This document shows, piece by piece, positions 24,001-30,876 of a DNA stretch of 39,331 nucleotides. The notes under the pieces were generated by a model. It saw only the letters and a list, made by a program, of their open reading frames with translations. It did no database searches and was not told the origin of the DNA. The stretch is from a virus: positions 1-39,331 of IMG/VR virus record IMGVR_UViG_3300028400_000002, one strand, 5' to 3'. The position numbers were made by a program, and so were the translations under genes. How positions within the stretch are numbered: the first letter of the stretch is position 1; each line of letters starts with the position of its first letter.

Positions 24001-24053
24001 GGATACATGAAATGGCTAAAGAAAATCGAGAATGGAATAAAAAACATAATTGA
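21039..24053 (+). CDS. Large internal virion / ejection protein, 1004 aa
   Basis: The longest gene. Residues about 60-260 are Ala/Gly-rich and contain membrane-like helices (AGMGALAGLAGGAAIAKGTQ). Two consecutive segments at about 248-350 look like repeats: ELVARIALGEQPSAAMKAVRAAYKIGKRPLRVP and EVYARVAFGEAQKDAVAAARAATGYKGPLRIP. The rest is helical, with a late hydrophobic stretch (FSYLAAMLAVGVPVSIAKDALV). No transglycosylase or protease motif is visible. In T7 and P22 such proteins leave the virion to form a trans-envelope channel; this role is inferred from size and location. Confidence 0.65.
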   Translation: MRVRSKRTGLVYEVPDNVTPEVLDKGLKGYEDLLIKKQEQEVQRIAKEGITPQEAAAPIKQELQNLKEGDYLGALSLFSKAGVEGATSFLKNLAIKALPESIADEAVAFGKGLKAGATSLERGIADLFGLDVPKELDKITSENQLLQAGDEYSGSTFTGELTGLFLDPTGLAIGKLAVPGKLVENPVLRTALSTGVQGGAWGALGYTPFDDRAERAGMGALAGLAGGAAIAKGTQALEKLPEKLMEKTVNKAQKELVARIALGEQPSAAMKAVRAAYKIGKRPLRVPSRQDIAASKADWKTAAALLKTPQYRAQQEVYARVAFGEAQKDAVAAARAATGYKGPLRIPVNPEVAQRNYDKMLEAATPVLRSFTFADPKSGKLSDKLFWKLKRQISKIAYPFEDALADFSPKVFNAFRRSNNKAKLLEANLFQQHAPLDDWLQKAFPKLNKSLQKEVQDAFIDNTVPELLAKYSGTNKLKGLEKAWQQSSRAFATEAQIMKGLGTNLEVNSNYFPRAVKDFEGFTKALEDMLAKRGVPKERLAQALAKWEDKYQRAPGPDELEAIAWSLVQGKEFTPTRTFLQGRKFDKVPEELKPFYAGPRETLHTHLKQVSDEYADRMFLNLLGGKVKGSTKLELNKEILAKILSRSIPESSVNKAKEAAERYMKYIANRDAGMDRGLQIIKNGIYGLTIANPRATMTQLMDAGLGIYKHSLRDMTKAAARGILSKIFKNKSVVDLDRDFGLHQIGEEFVTRQGLDRRLLETGLNMAGFTKLDRAMKVANSEAAMTKVKRLLEKDPVAFYKKWEPYFGKDIRIAVQAVKNWKPGTEPHPFLKEIALNELLDIQPLTMAQMPLTYIANPNSRILYTLQTFLLRQTGFLRRDIYKEFQAGNIKAGMKKTFSYLAAMLAVGVPVSIAKDALVGKINDKKFSEHVANAFLNSVGLAKSILSGEQPTDWVADPREIITSYYKDIKDSPDYVKPIAWIPFFRPWIHEMAKENREWNKKHN

Positions 24054-24064
24054 GAGTACAAAAG

Positions 24065-24331
24065 ATGAGTTCTGAAATTACTAAAGGCTGGCATCTTCGT
24101 AAGGATGTGACAATAGGTAATATTATTGTCACTATTGGTCTTATCATTACTTCTGTCACAGCTATTGTAGCTTTTGACAGACGTATAACTATCCTGGAAC
24201 AACGGCAACAATACTTGTCAGAAATTATGTCCATGCAAAATAATACTATTCAAAGGCGCATGGATCGTATCGATAACAAGCTGGACAAGATAGAAGAACT
24301 ACTTAGGGAAAAATATGAAAGCAATCGTTAA
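24065..24331 (+). CDS. Membrane protein with coiled-coil tail, lysis cassette, 88 aa
   Basis: I choose ATG 24065; a TTG at 24050 overlapping the previous stop would add five residues. Residues about 16-36 (IGNIIVTIGLIITSVTAIVAF) are one transmembrane span, followed by a charged coiled coil (RRITILEQRQQYLSEIMSMQNNTIQRRMDRIDNKLDKIEELL). This layout fits an inner-membrane spanin-like or holin-associated protein. It lies directly before two other lysis-region genes. Confidence 0.65.
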   Translation: MSSEITKGWHLRKDVTIGNIIVTIGLIITSVTAIVAFDRRITILEQRQQYLSEIMSMQNNTIQRRMDRIDNKLDKIEELLREKYESNR

Positions 24332-24659
24332 TATCTTACTGTTGTTGTTAATTCCGATTCTCGGTTATACTAAAACAGAAAGGGATTATGTCAAAGACGA
24401 TTGTGTTGGCACAATAGAATACGTTTTACCAGACAGAACAAGAGTAGATTGCCTGACAGATTATGTTGCTTGGGAATATGATTATGCTCACAAATGGTAT
24501 GAAGCTGTCGGACAGGCATTATATTATGCCATGTGGACCGGGAGAATAGGAGGAGTAGCATTAATTGCTGACTACAAGGATATACGATTTATTCAACGAG
24601 CAAAATTAACTATTGAACATTACAACTTGCCAATTAAACTTAAGGTGGTAAACAAATAA
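24315..24659 (+). CDS. Secreted protein of the VDCLTD family, 114 aa
   Basis: The N-terminus MKAIVNILLLLLIPILGYTK is a signal peptide. The mature part contains RTRVDCLTDYVAWEYDYAHKWYEAVGQALYYAMWTGRIGGVALI, a pattern I have seen in small exported bacterial and phage proteins; its D...ExD...W-EA-GQ-L-Y arrangement resembles a PD-(D/E)XK nuclease fold. Two Cys residues might form a disulfide. It overlaps both neighbours and lies between a membrane protein and the holin, so an envelope or periplasmic role during lysis or superinfection control is possible. Confidence 0.55.
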   Translation: MKAIVNILLLLLIPILGYTKTERDYVKDDCVGTIEYVLPDRTRVDCLTDYVAWEYDYAHKWYEAVGQALYYAMWTGRIGGVALIADYKDIRFIQRAKLTIEHYNLPIKLKVVNK

Positions 24660-25066
24660 TGTTACAGATTATCCCTGCATTACTCGGCGGCTTAACCCGA
24701 CTTGCCGATAAACTTATTGTTGACAAGGACAAAAAAGCAGAATTTGCTTTCAAGAGTCAGGAAATGACACACGAATTGTCCCTTAAACTCTTGGATATGA
24801 AGACTTACCCGTGGATTGACGGGCTTGTTAAACTTGCTTATGCCAGTGGAGCAATCGTAAAAGGGTTATTTCGCCCCATTGTATCTGCGGGGCTTATTGG
24901 TTATGCCCTTTATGACCCCACTGTAATAGATAAATTACACAATATGGGAACCGTAGGGGACGCGATTCTTACCGCAATCTTCGGTAGTTTCCCCGGCTGG
25001 ATGGTTAGTCGCCACGTTGAGAAAAAACAGAAACAACAAAAGACAAATGATAACTTTGAGGATTAG
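24659..25066 (+). CDS. Holin, 3-TM superfamily type
   Basis: 135 aa. The segment DKLIVDKDKKAEFAFKSQEM followed by PWIDGLVKLAYASGAIVKGLFRPIVSAGLIGYALYDP matches the GTA_holin_3TM pattern: an N-terminal hydrophobic stretch, a charged linker, then membrane spans. The basic tail HVEKKQKQQKTNDNFED is typical. It should permeabilise the inner membrane at lysis. It is the last rightward gene, stopping at TAG 24 bases or so before the convergent junction. The endolysin candidate is far away at 31985-32536. Confidence 0.75.
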   Translation: MLQIIPALLGGLTRLADKLIVDKDKKAEFAFKSQEMTHELSLKLLDMKTYPWIDGLVKLAYASGAIVKGLFRPIVSAGLIGYALYDPTVIDKLHNMGTVGDAILTAIFGSFPGWMVSRHVEKKQKQQKTNDNFED

Positions 25067-25126
25067 GGCGATTAACTGGCCTGACCTGAAATTTCCTCCA
25101 ATTAATCTATGGTCCCTCCCTGTTAC
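25067..25126. other. Convergent junction between the two transcription blocks
   Basis: Only 60 bases separate the holin stop from the stop of the leftward HTH gene. GATTAA (25070-25075) and TTAATC (25102-25107) form a weak imperfect inverted repeat. I see no GC-rich hairpin with T-run on either strand, so efficient intrinsic termination is not evident. Confidence 0.4.
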
Positions 25127-25483
25127 TCAATCTAATTCACCAAGTTCCTCTAGCTCCTCCAATGCAATGAGGATTTCCAGCGGGTCAGCAGAAAAATCAG
25201 GTAACTCCACTGGCCTGCCCGTAACTGGTGATGTTCTATAATTACCAGTATCAATAAGGGTAGGTAAATTAAGGGCCTGAGAATTCTGCGCCCGCTGGCT
25301 TTTTCTTTCCTGTCGTTTGTTTAGATATTTACCATAGATATACCGCCTAACTGTCCTGGCTGAACAGCCAAGTACTTCAGCTATTTCTTTAGGCTTCTTG
25401 CCCTGTTTCCAAAGCTCCTTTAGACGGGTTATTTCAACAGCCGTCAGATGTTTGAACTTCCGCCTCTGTTTCTGCTTTGCCAT
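25127..25483 (-). CDS. Helix-turn-helix DNA-binding protein, 118 aa
   Basis: Start at ATG 25481-25483 with GGGGAGGGG directly upstream. After a basic N-terminus (MAKQKQRRKFKHL) residues about 14-52 form an HTH: TAVEITRLKELWKQGKKPKEIAEVLGCSARTVRRYIYGKY, of the kind found in transposase-like and sigma-like regulators. The C-terminus is acidic (FSADPLEILIALEELEELGELD). It is last in the leftward block and overlaps the MazG-like gene by 50 bases. Likely a transcription regulator; the palindromes at 5164 and 5255 are possible targets. Confidence 0.7.
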   Translation of the reverse strand: MAKQKQRRKFKHLTAVEITRLKELWKQGKKPKEIAEVLGCSARTVRRYIYGKYLNKRQERKSQRAQNSQALNLPTLIDTGNYRTSPVTGRPVELPDFSADPLEILIALEELEELGELD

Positions 25484-25868
25484 TCCCCTCCCCACTATAA
25501 TTATCTTTGATAAACACTCCATTCACTGTTTTACCAGTACGATCCTTGATCTTATTATATGCTGCTTCTAAAGCCGCTACCAAATCAATTTCCAACATTT
25601 CTGAAAAAATAATCAATGTAACAAGAACGTCCCCAAGTTCCAATGCCAGATTTTGTAAAAAAGTCTCTGGTTCTGGCATAGAAAGATCATATTGTGCCTC
25701 ATTAAATTTCAAAAACTCCTGATACATTTCTGCCAGTTCTTCCATAGTTTTACCAAATTGAGCAGCAGGATTAGGAGAATCAAACAAATGTTTTTCATCC
25801 GCCCAATCAATAATATTGCTTGCTAATCTTTCAAACGTCTGTGTCTTCTTGAGTTTCACCACTTTCAT
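25434..25868 (-). CDS. MazG-like nucleotide pyrophosphohydrolase
   Basis: 144 aa. The helical core carries EELAEMYQEF and LALELGDVLVTLIIFSEML, the EExxE and ExxD metal-binding pairs of MazG/all-alpha NTP pyrophosphatases, followed by AYNKIKDRTGKTVNGVFIKD, a common end in phage versions. Such enzymes hydrolyse NTPs or dNTPs and can adjust nucleotide pools or alarmone levels during infection. It sits next to RNR and ThyX genes, in keeping with nucleotide metabolism. The C-terminal tail after FIKD is unusual and overlaps the HTH gene. Confidence 0.8.
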   Translation of the reverse strand: MKVVKLKKTQTFERLASNIIDWADEKHLFDSPNPAAQFGKTMEELAEMYQEFLKFNEAQYDLSMPEPETFLQNLALELGDVLVTLIIFSEMLEIDLVAALEAAYNKIKDRTGKTVNGVFIKDNYSGEGNGKAETEAEVQTSDGC

Positions 25869-26283
25869 TCTCCTCTGTATAACGCTTTAACCCCGTATAA
25901 TACGACCGGGTTTCTCCTCCCATTCCAAAATAAGGGCTTCTAGGGTTTCGTAATTCTTCATGGTACCTCCAATTAACTTCAAGTGAATCAGGATCAATAA
26001 GTACGGGTGGTTTAAGATGAAATTGCCACACTTCCACTTCCCATCTTGGGAGATACATATTCCGTATTGATTTCTCTACGTCCGAAAGCTGACTAAAGAA
26101 CCGGGGCCTCTTGCCCCAATTCTGAGTAGTAGTTAACCATAGTCCTGTAGTAGCAGAACGGATAGCGTACACACAAGTAGGTCTGATTGGCCTAAATCGT
26201 TCATACTTCATCCGTTTAATGTCCGGCAAATACTTCCGGTCTAAGGACCGTCTATATTTTTTAAGTTCTTTCGTTACTCTCAT
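25831..26283 (-). CDS. Hypothetical protein, 150 aa
   Basis: Basic N-terminus (MRVTKELKKYRRSLDRKYLPDIKRMKYERFRP), then TCVYAIRSATTGLWLTTTQNWGKRPRFFSQLSDVEKSIRNMYLPRWEVEVWQF, a beta-rich domain with a pattern found in phage proteins that begin YAIR...TGLW. The C-terminus is polar. No function recognised. It overlaps the MazG-like start by 38 bases and follows the HNH gene. Confidence 0.65.
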   Translation of the reverse strand: MRVTKELKKYRRSLDRKYLPDIKRMKYERFRPIRPTCVYAIRSATTGLWLTTTQNWGKRPRFFSQLSDVEKSIRNMYLPRWEVEVWQFHLKPPVLIDPDSLEVNWRYHEELRNPRSPYFGMGGETRSYYTGLKRYTEENESGETQEDTDV

Positions 26284-26286
26284 AAA

Positions 26287-26802
26287 TTAAAGCTCACAAT
26301 GGCCAGCAGGACACAAATTATTTTTCATGTATAAATACAACTTTTCTATTTCAGAAAATGTTAAGTTCTTTTTAAGTGCGTTTACTTTCTTAGAAATAAC
26401 TTGTACATTACCTTTAATATACCCTTTAGTTGGGTCTATTCTATCCAAAGACGGAGCGTGTTCTGTCTTAGGTTTTAACTCTACTCCTAATACAGGACAT
26501 TTATTAGGAATTATAATATCAGACACTTCTATGTTAAAATCTAGCCCCTTCCTTTTCGCCCTTCTTTTAGCAGCATGATACAGCTTAACTTCCAACGGAA
26601 TATTTTTATGTTGTTCTATCGAAATATCACGTCTACATTCTTTACATACGGTGTTTACTCCATATAAACAATCTTTATGTTTATGAAATTGATCAAATGG
26701 TTTAATTTTTTCACATTTAGTACAAGCCCGCGTCCCTGCGGGCCAATCTTTTCCGTGACCTTTCCATCTAGCTTTTATCATGGCTTCTGTAGCCTTACTC
26801 AC
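26287..26802 (-). CDS. HNH (endonuclease VII-type) homing-like endonuclease
   Basis: 171 aa from GTG 26802, which overlaps the reductase stop (GTGA); ATG 26781 is an alternative start. A four-Cys zinc site (CTKCEK... CKECRR) precedes KCPVLGVELKP and SLDRIDPTKGYIKGNVQVISKKVNALK, the beta-beta-alpha metal nuclease core of phage free-standing HNH enzymes. The gene is AT-richer than its neighbours. Its last codons (LCPAGHCEL) closely resemble the C-terminus of the reductase (see findings), suggesting insertion at the end of that gene. Confidence 0.85.
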   Translation of the reverse strand: MSKATEAMIKARWKGHGKDWPAGTRACTKCEKIKPFDQFHKHKDCLYGVNTVCKECRRDISIEQHKNIPLEVKLYHAAKRRAKRKGLDFNIEVSDIIIPNKCPVLGVELKPKTEHAPSLDRIDPTKGYIKGNVQVISKKVNALKKNLTFSEIEKLYLYMKNNLCPAGHCEL

Positions 26803-28667
26803 AACTCACACCCCCCAGCAGCCGTGCAGGCCAATTCTTTAGTATTCACTGTACTATCATCAGTTTCAATAAACTTTGACCAATCAATTTTGGGGAAGTT
26901 CCCAACAGCTTCCTCATATTCTTCCTCGGTAATCTCCTGATAAGGAGCCTGCGGGTACACACCACCATCATACGGCAAGAAAGAAAGACCACCAATACTA
27001 TCAAAATTTTCCCAAACCCATTGGCCTACTTCCATCCATTCATTTTCACGGACGTACACAGTAATGGAAGGATTATGTTCAGTCCAGTACTCCCTGTACT
27101 GTTTCCAAAGCTCAAGCTGATCAATAGCAGTCAAATCATCCCGAAATTTGGCGTTATCCGGGGACTTGATAGGAAAATAAAATACAGTCACATTTTCCTC
27201 AGCACCAATAGCAGGTTCATTGGGCACTCCCTGTTCCTTAAGAAACACAGTAAGAGGGTCTTTGTTATCAGCCCTGACACTACGAATATAATACTGACTA
27301 AACCTAGGATGAATACCACTGGCACTATTTACAAGCTGCGACACAGTACCACTGGGCTTGACAGTGGTAATCATCTTGGACTCCTCCAAACCCAAATGCT
27401 GAGAAATACGTTTATTTGTTTCCCGAGCATGCAACCGCAAACGACCAAGCATCTGCGCTGTTTCTTCGCATACAGTACCAGTTAACGGGTTGTCAAGAAT
27501 GCCTGTAAGAGACACACCAAGAAGCCTCTCTTCCTCGGAATTGGTCTTCCATTTTTTAGACAAATATCTGAAGTCAGTAAATCCGGCCTGAAGTGTGCCA
27601 AGAATAGTGGCGACTTCCACCTTTTGCATCAAAGTCTTTTGAGTGTCCCCTGGACGAATTACAACTTCAGTGAGATTGCAGAACTGTCCACTGCGAAGAA
27701 TAATTTCACCACAAGGATTTGTACCAAATTCCCGAACTTCACGACCATATTTCTCTGCCTGATTTTGCGCAGCTTGTCGGTTGAAGATTCCTCGTTCACC
27801 AGACTTGGATTCATATAGGGCCACCCATTCACGCATAAATGTGCCCATATCAGGTTTGCCGTCGTACACAGCACTATTATTGGCAAGGGCACGATGCGGA
27901 TTGTGCTCCCAAAACATCCCGTCCTTGGCATGTCTCATCTGGTCATCACCAAGATCAGACAAGGAAATAAGAGCACTCCGACGTACACCTCCAACCACTA
28001 CAATATCCGCCACTTTACACATCAGATCATGGCATTCCAGGCTGGTTAGCTTGCGTCCAGCGGCCTGTTTGAACAGGTTTACAGCAAACTGGAACAAATC
28101 ATCCAAGGGCTGCGGGCCACTTGCCCTGCCTCCGAATGTCTTGAGACGAGCACCTGCGGGCCTTACACGACTAAGATCCCACTTCGGAATCTGTCCATTA
28201 ACAAGCATTGAGATAAGTTCTCTAAAAGACTTGGCCCACCCAATCTTGCTGTCTGGCACGACAATAGTCGTCTCACTCTCATGAAATTCGTCTGCGACTA
28301 CTGGCAAATTACGCACCCATTGCTGTTCTACACTGAAACCAACTCCAGTGCCACACATCAGAATATACATGGCCTCATCAAAAGCCCGTAGATCATCTAC
28401 AGCACGAAAGGCACAGTTATAAATCGCTACATTATCTTTCTCAGCGGCTTTGCCAGCAGTCATCATGGCCCGCATACTAGGCATAACATCCATGTTGACA
28501 ATCACGGGCTTGGCTTCTTTCTCAAGCCACCCTTCCATAGTCGGGTAATGTTCCTTCATGAAATCAATGTATCGTTGTACAGTCTCTTCCCATTCTTCCC
28601 TGCGATTCTCAGCCCCAATCCAACGAGCATATCGACTCTTGTGAATATACCGCGAATAATCGTCCAT
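26799..28667 (-). CDS. nrdJ: Ribonucleotide reductase, class II (adenosylcobalamin-dependent), monomeric type
   Basis: 622 aa; reduces ribonucleotides to deoxyribonucleotides for phage DNA synthesis. Active-site features are visible: Cys85 in NVAIYNCAF, NPCGE at 317-321 with the thiyl-radical Cys319, and Cys330 in RSGQFCNLTE. KPSGTVSQLVNSASGIHPRFSQYYIRSV is the usual phosphate-binding region. No small (NrdB) subunit or activase gene accompanies it, which fits class II. The C-terminus ELACTAAGGCEL carries the redox Cys pair as CX5C. ThyX and MazG-like genes nearby complete a nucleotide-supply module. Confidence 0.9.
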   Translation of the reverse strand: MDDYSRYIHKSRYARWIGAENRREEWEETVQRYIDFMKEHYPTMEGWLEKEAKPVIVNMDVMPSMRAMMTAGKAAEKDNVAIYNCAFRAVDDLRAFDEAMYILMCGTGVGFSVEQQWVRNLPVVADEFHESETTIVVPDSKIGWAKSFRELISMLVNGQIPKWDLSRVRPAGARLKTFGGRASGPQPLDDLFQFAVNLFKQAAGRKLTSLECHDLMCKVADIVVVGGVRRSALISLSDLGDDQMRHAKDGMFWEHNPHRALANNSAVYDGKPDMGTFMREWVALYESKSGERGIFNRQAAQNQAEKYGREVREFGTNPCGEIILRSGQFCNLTEVVIRPGDTQKTLMQKVEVATILGTLQAGFTDFRYLSKKWKTNSEEERLLGVSLTGILDNPLTGTVCEETAQMLGRLRLHARETNKRISQHLGLEESKMITTVKPSGTVSQLVNSASGIHPRFSQYYIRSVRADNKDPLTVFLKEQGVPNEPAIGAEENVTVFYFPIKSPDNAKFRDDLTAIDQLELWKQYREYWTEHNPSITVYVRENEWMEVGQWVWENFDSIGGLSFLPYDGGVYPQAPYQEITEEEYEEAVGNFPKIDWSKFIETDDSTVNTKELACTAAGGCEL

Positions 28668-28689
28668 CTATTATACCTCCCCTATTTTA

Positions 28690-28911
28690 TTATTCTTTAA
28701 TCCAACCAAGTTTAATCGCCACTTGTCGTACCTTATCAGCGTCCCTGATAGCGTATTCCCAAGCCGGGACTGACACACCACCAGACCAATAGACTTCCTT
28801 ATTTGGGTTAATCCCGTCCACTTCGCACAAAGCTACTGCAATCTGTCGATTCAAGTCTTGTACAGGACTTTCACTGTTTACTTCTTTAACGATCTTGTCC
28901 ACTTTGCTCAT
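28690..28911 (-). CDS. Small hypothetical protein, 73 aa
   Basis: Start ATG 28909-28911 is supported by GGAG about 12 bases upstream; the frame extends to 28941 but that part lies in the upstream membrane protein gene. Contains SPVQDLNRQIAVALCEVDGINPNKEVYWSGGVSVPAWEYAIRDADKV. The DGINP-x-E-WxGG pattern suggests a small globular phage protein, but I cannot name the family. Confidence 0.6.
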   Translation of the reverse strand: MSKVDKIVKEVNSESPVQDLNRQIAVALCEVDGINPNKEVYWSGGVSVPAWEYAIRDADKVRQVAIKLGWIKE

Positions 28912-29278
28912 CTTTTTGCAACTCCTTCTCAAAGAAATCATTAAGATATTTAACTACATTTTTTGGTAATTTAGATAATTCTTTATCTTGTTTAATATAT
29001 TCTATACCATCTTCAACTACTTTTGAAGCTACATATAAATTCATTACTTTTTCAGATGGAATAATAACAGAAAGTAATAAAGAACAACTACTAACAATAA
29101 AACCTCTTTTTACCCATTTTAGTAAATTATTTTTCATTTCTTCTGTATATTCTTCTGAATATATAAACCCTAAAAATATACTAGCTGCTGTTCCAGTAAT
29201 AATAAAAATTATTGTAGCAATAACAGAAATATCTCTAAATATTCCAGCTAACCACAGCAAAAGAATATAATCAGTCAT
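28886..29278 (-). CDS. Membrane protein, 130 aa
   Basis: Two transmembrane spans: about residues 18-37 (ISVIATIIFIITGTAASIFLGF) and 58-76 (RGFIVSSCSLLLSVIIPSE), followed by a charged helical cytoplasmic domain (VVEDGIEYIKQDKELSKLPKNVVKYLNDFFEKEL). The gene is markedly AT-rich compared with its neighbours, suggesting separate acquisition. Proteins with this two-span layout and a YIKQDKEL-like tail occur in many phages without known role. The ATG at 29276-29278 has no strong ribosome site. Confidence 0.6.
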   Translation of the reverse strand: MTDYILLLWLAGIFRDISVIATIIFIITGTAASIFLGFIYSEEYTEEMKNNLLKWVKRGFIVSSCSLLLSVIIPSEKVMNLYVASKVVEDGIEYIKQDKELSKLPKNVVKYLNDFFEKELQKDEQSGQDR

Positions 29279-29280
29279 TT

Positions 29281-29451
29281 TTATTTACCTCCACGATAAC
29301 CTTGAGCATACGCAGCCCTGCCTTGCCGCTCTGCTTTTTTCTTTGCCCGAGCTCTGGCCGCGCTGTCACCACATTCATAATAATATTTCTTACCGTGCTT
29401 GCCCCATTGAGCAAAGCACCCTTGACTGTCTTTACCAGTATGAACAGGCAT
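29281..29451 (-). CDS. Small basic phage protein, 56 aa
   Basis: ATG 29449-29451 follows GGAGGAATAAAGT. The product MPVHTGKDSQGCFAQWGKHGKKYYYE... ends with Arg/Ala/Lys-rich helix and AYAQGYRGGK. This layout (GKDS-GCF-WG-GKKYYY then a charged helix) recurs in many tailed phages as a short conserved protein of unknown function. Confidence 0.65.
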   Translation of the reverse strand: MPVHTGKDSQGCFAQWGKHGKKYYYECGDSAARARAKKKAERQGRAAYAQGYRGGK

Positions 29452-29455
29452 TACT

Positions 29456-29731
29456 TTATTCCTCCAGTTTTTCTGTATCCTGATAAATGGCTTTCATAAG
29501 AATGTCCTTGGTTACGTCCATAAGGACATAAAAATCAGAAAGTCCTTTTACGTCGTCTGTCTGAGGGGCAAGGAGAGCAATGCCACCGGATTCCCGATCC
29601 ACCCCGACAAAGAAATGGATCTTTTCAAGATCAAATGAATCAAGAGACTTGATCAGAAAATCCTTGCGCTCAAGTTTGCTCTCGATTTTATCAAGTTTTT
29701 CACGAGTCATCGTGTCAACAATATCAGTCAT
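29456..29731 (-). CDS. Hypothetical protein, 91 aa
   Basis: Start ATG 29729-29731 preceded by GAGGAG; the longer frame lies inside thyX. A helical N-terminus (MTDIVDTMTREKLDKIESKLERKDFLIKSL) is followed by a beta region IHFFVGVDRESGGIALLAPQTDDVKGLSDFYVLMD. The gene overlaps the end of thyX by 8 bases. Function unknown. Confidence 0.65.
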   Translation of the reverse strand: MTDIVDTMTREKLDKIESKLERKDFLIKSLDSFDLEKIHFFVGVDRESGGIALLAPQTDDVKGLSDFYVLMDVTKDILMKAIYQDTEKLEE

Positions 29732-30611
29732 AGTTCTTGTACTCCTCTTGTTCAACTTCCTGCCTGAATTGAATCCATGGCATCCTGAAATTGCCAGAAT
29801 ACCAATCACCCCACTTGGTTACATGAGTTACACCTTGAGTGGCCAAGGTTCCACCCCAAATCTTTCGGGCCTGATGTTCAAATGGGGACATATGCCTGTT
29901 TTTCAACAGTCTCTTGCTAAGTTTGGAATCTTTTTCATAAGAAAGTTCCCCCGGATTACCATAAGATACACGAGCACACCGGGCCGCTGAAATCATACAC
30001 AAATCCTTGTACTGTGGCGTTTTGGTGTAGTCTTCAGTAGTAATATAAGGTAAATGCCATGTCTCATTTATACCAATAATTACATCAGCAGTATCAATCA
30101 TAACTTCGTCCATTAAAAAAGCAAGTTCTTGAATTTCAGGTTGAGCATTTTCAGAAAGGCGAAGATCAAAAAAGTTATTCCAATCCGTAGCAGTAATTAA
30201 TACACGAATATGTTGATAGGGCCACAATACTCGATTGGTCCACTGCTTATGCAAACCGTATTTTTCAAGGTCTCTATGGGCAACACGACTATATATTACT
30301 CCAGTATTCCAACTATGTTTAACTAATCGAACATCTTCTTTGGAAAGAAACTCTGTTCCAACCATCCCTTTTTGTTCTTTCAAATATGAAACAGGAAAAT
30401 AAGGGAAAAATTCTACTTCTTCTCGAAGTTTACTCATAGACATGGCCCGATTGCTTTGTGCATTACGACTAAACATCCGGTGCGTCATAACTTCAGGATG
30501 AATAATCATCGGATAATAACATTCAAAAGTAACCAAAGAATCATGCCGTTGAATAATCCGAACGGCTGATTGATCACCAACATACCAAGGAGTAGGCTCA
30601 CTGCAAATCAT
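29724..30611 (-). CDS. thyX: Flavin-dependent thymidylate synthase
   Basis: Makes dTMP from dUMP using FAD and methylene-tetrahydrofolate. The signature is present as HRMFSRNAQSNR (a variant of RHRxxSxNxxSxR), and HMSPFEHQ matches the second conserved region. The internal GMVGTEFL region and long middle insertion are usual for phage forms. I start at ATG 30609-30611 because GAGGA lies 9 bases upstream; ATG 30624-30626 would add five residues. It overlaps both neighbours and belongs to the nucleotide module with nrdJ and the MazG-like gene. Confidence 0.85.
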   Translation of the reverse strand: MICSEPTPWYVGDQSAVRIIQRHDSLVTFECYYPMIIHPEVMTHRMFSRNAQSNRAMSMSKLREEVEFFPYFPVSYLKEQKGMVGTEFLSKEDVRLVKHSWNTGVIYSRVAHRDLEKYGLHKQWTNRVLWPYQHIRVLITATDWNNFFDLRLSENAQPEIQELAFLMDEVMIDTADVIIGINETWHLPYITTEDYTKTPQYKDLCMISAARCARVSYGNPGELSYEKDSKLSKRLLKNRHMSPFEHQARKIWGGTLATQGVTHVTKWGDWYSGNFRMPWIQFRQEVEQEEYKNYD

Positions 30612-30876
30612 AACTATTTTCCTCATCAATAATAAGAGTCACAGGGACTACTTCAAAAGCAGTCTTTTCTGTGTCGTCCCAAAGTTCAGATATTACCACA
30701 TGCCCCTTTTTCAAATACTCCCAAAACAGATTTACTTCATTGGCAGTAAATAGCGCTGGTAATTCCTCGGAATATTCAAAGGGAATCAGGTCATATTCCA
30801 AACCTTTACCAGTAATATCACTAAGATACCAACCAGTAAGTTTATCCTTAATAATAAATCTTTTCAGTTTTTTCAT
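30598..30876 (-). CDS. Hypothetical protein, 92 aa
   Basis: Start ATG 30874-30876 overlaps the phosphoesterase stop (ATGA), indicating coupling; an upstream ATG (30882) would add two residues. Begins MKKLKRFIIKDKLTGWYLSDITGKG, a pattern seen in small phage proteins with a KxTGWYLS motif, and continues with an acidic beta/alpha region. Function unknown. Confidence 0.65.
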   Translation of the reverse strand: MKKLKRFIIKDKLTGWYLSDITGKGLEYDLIPFEYSEELPALFTANEVNLFWEYLKKGHVVISELWDDTEKTAFEVVPVTLIIDEENSYDLQ

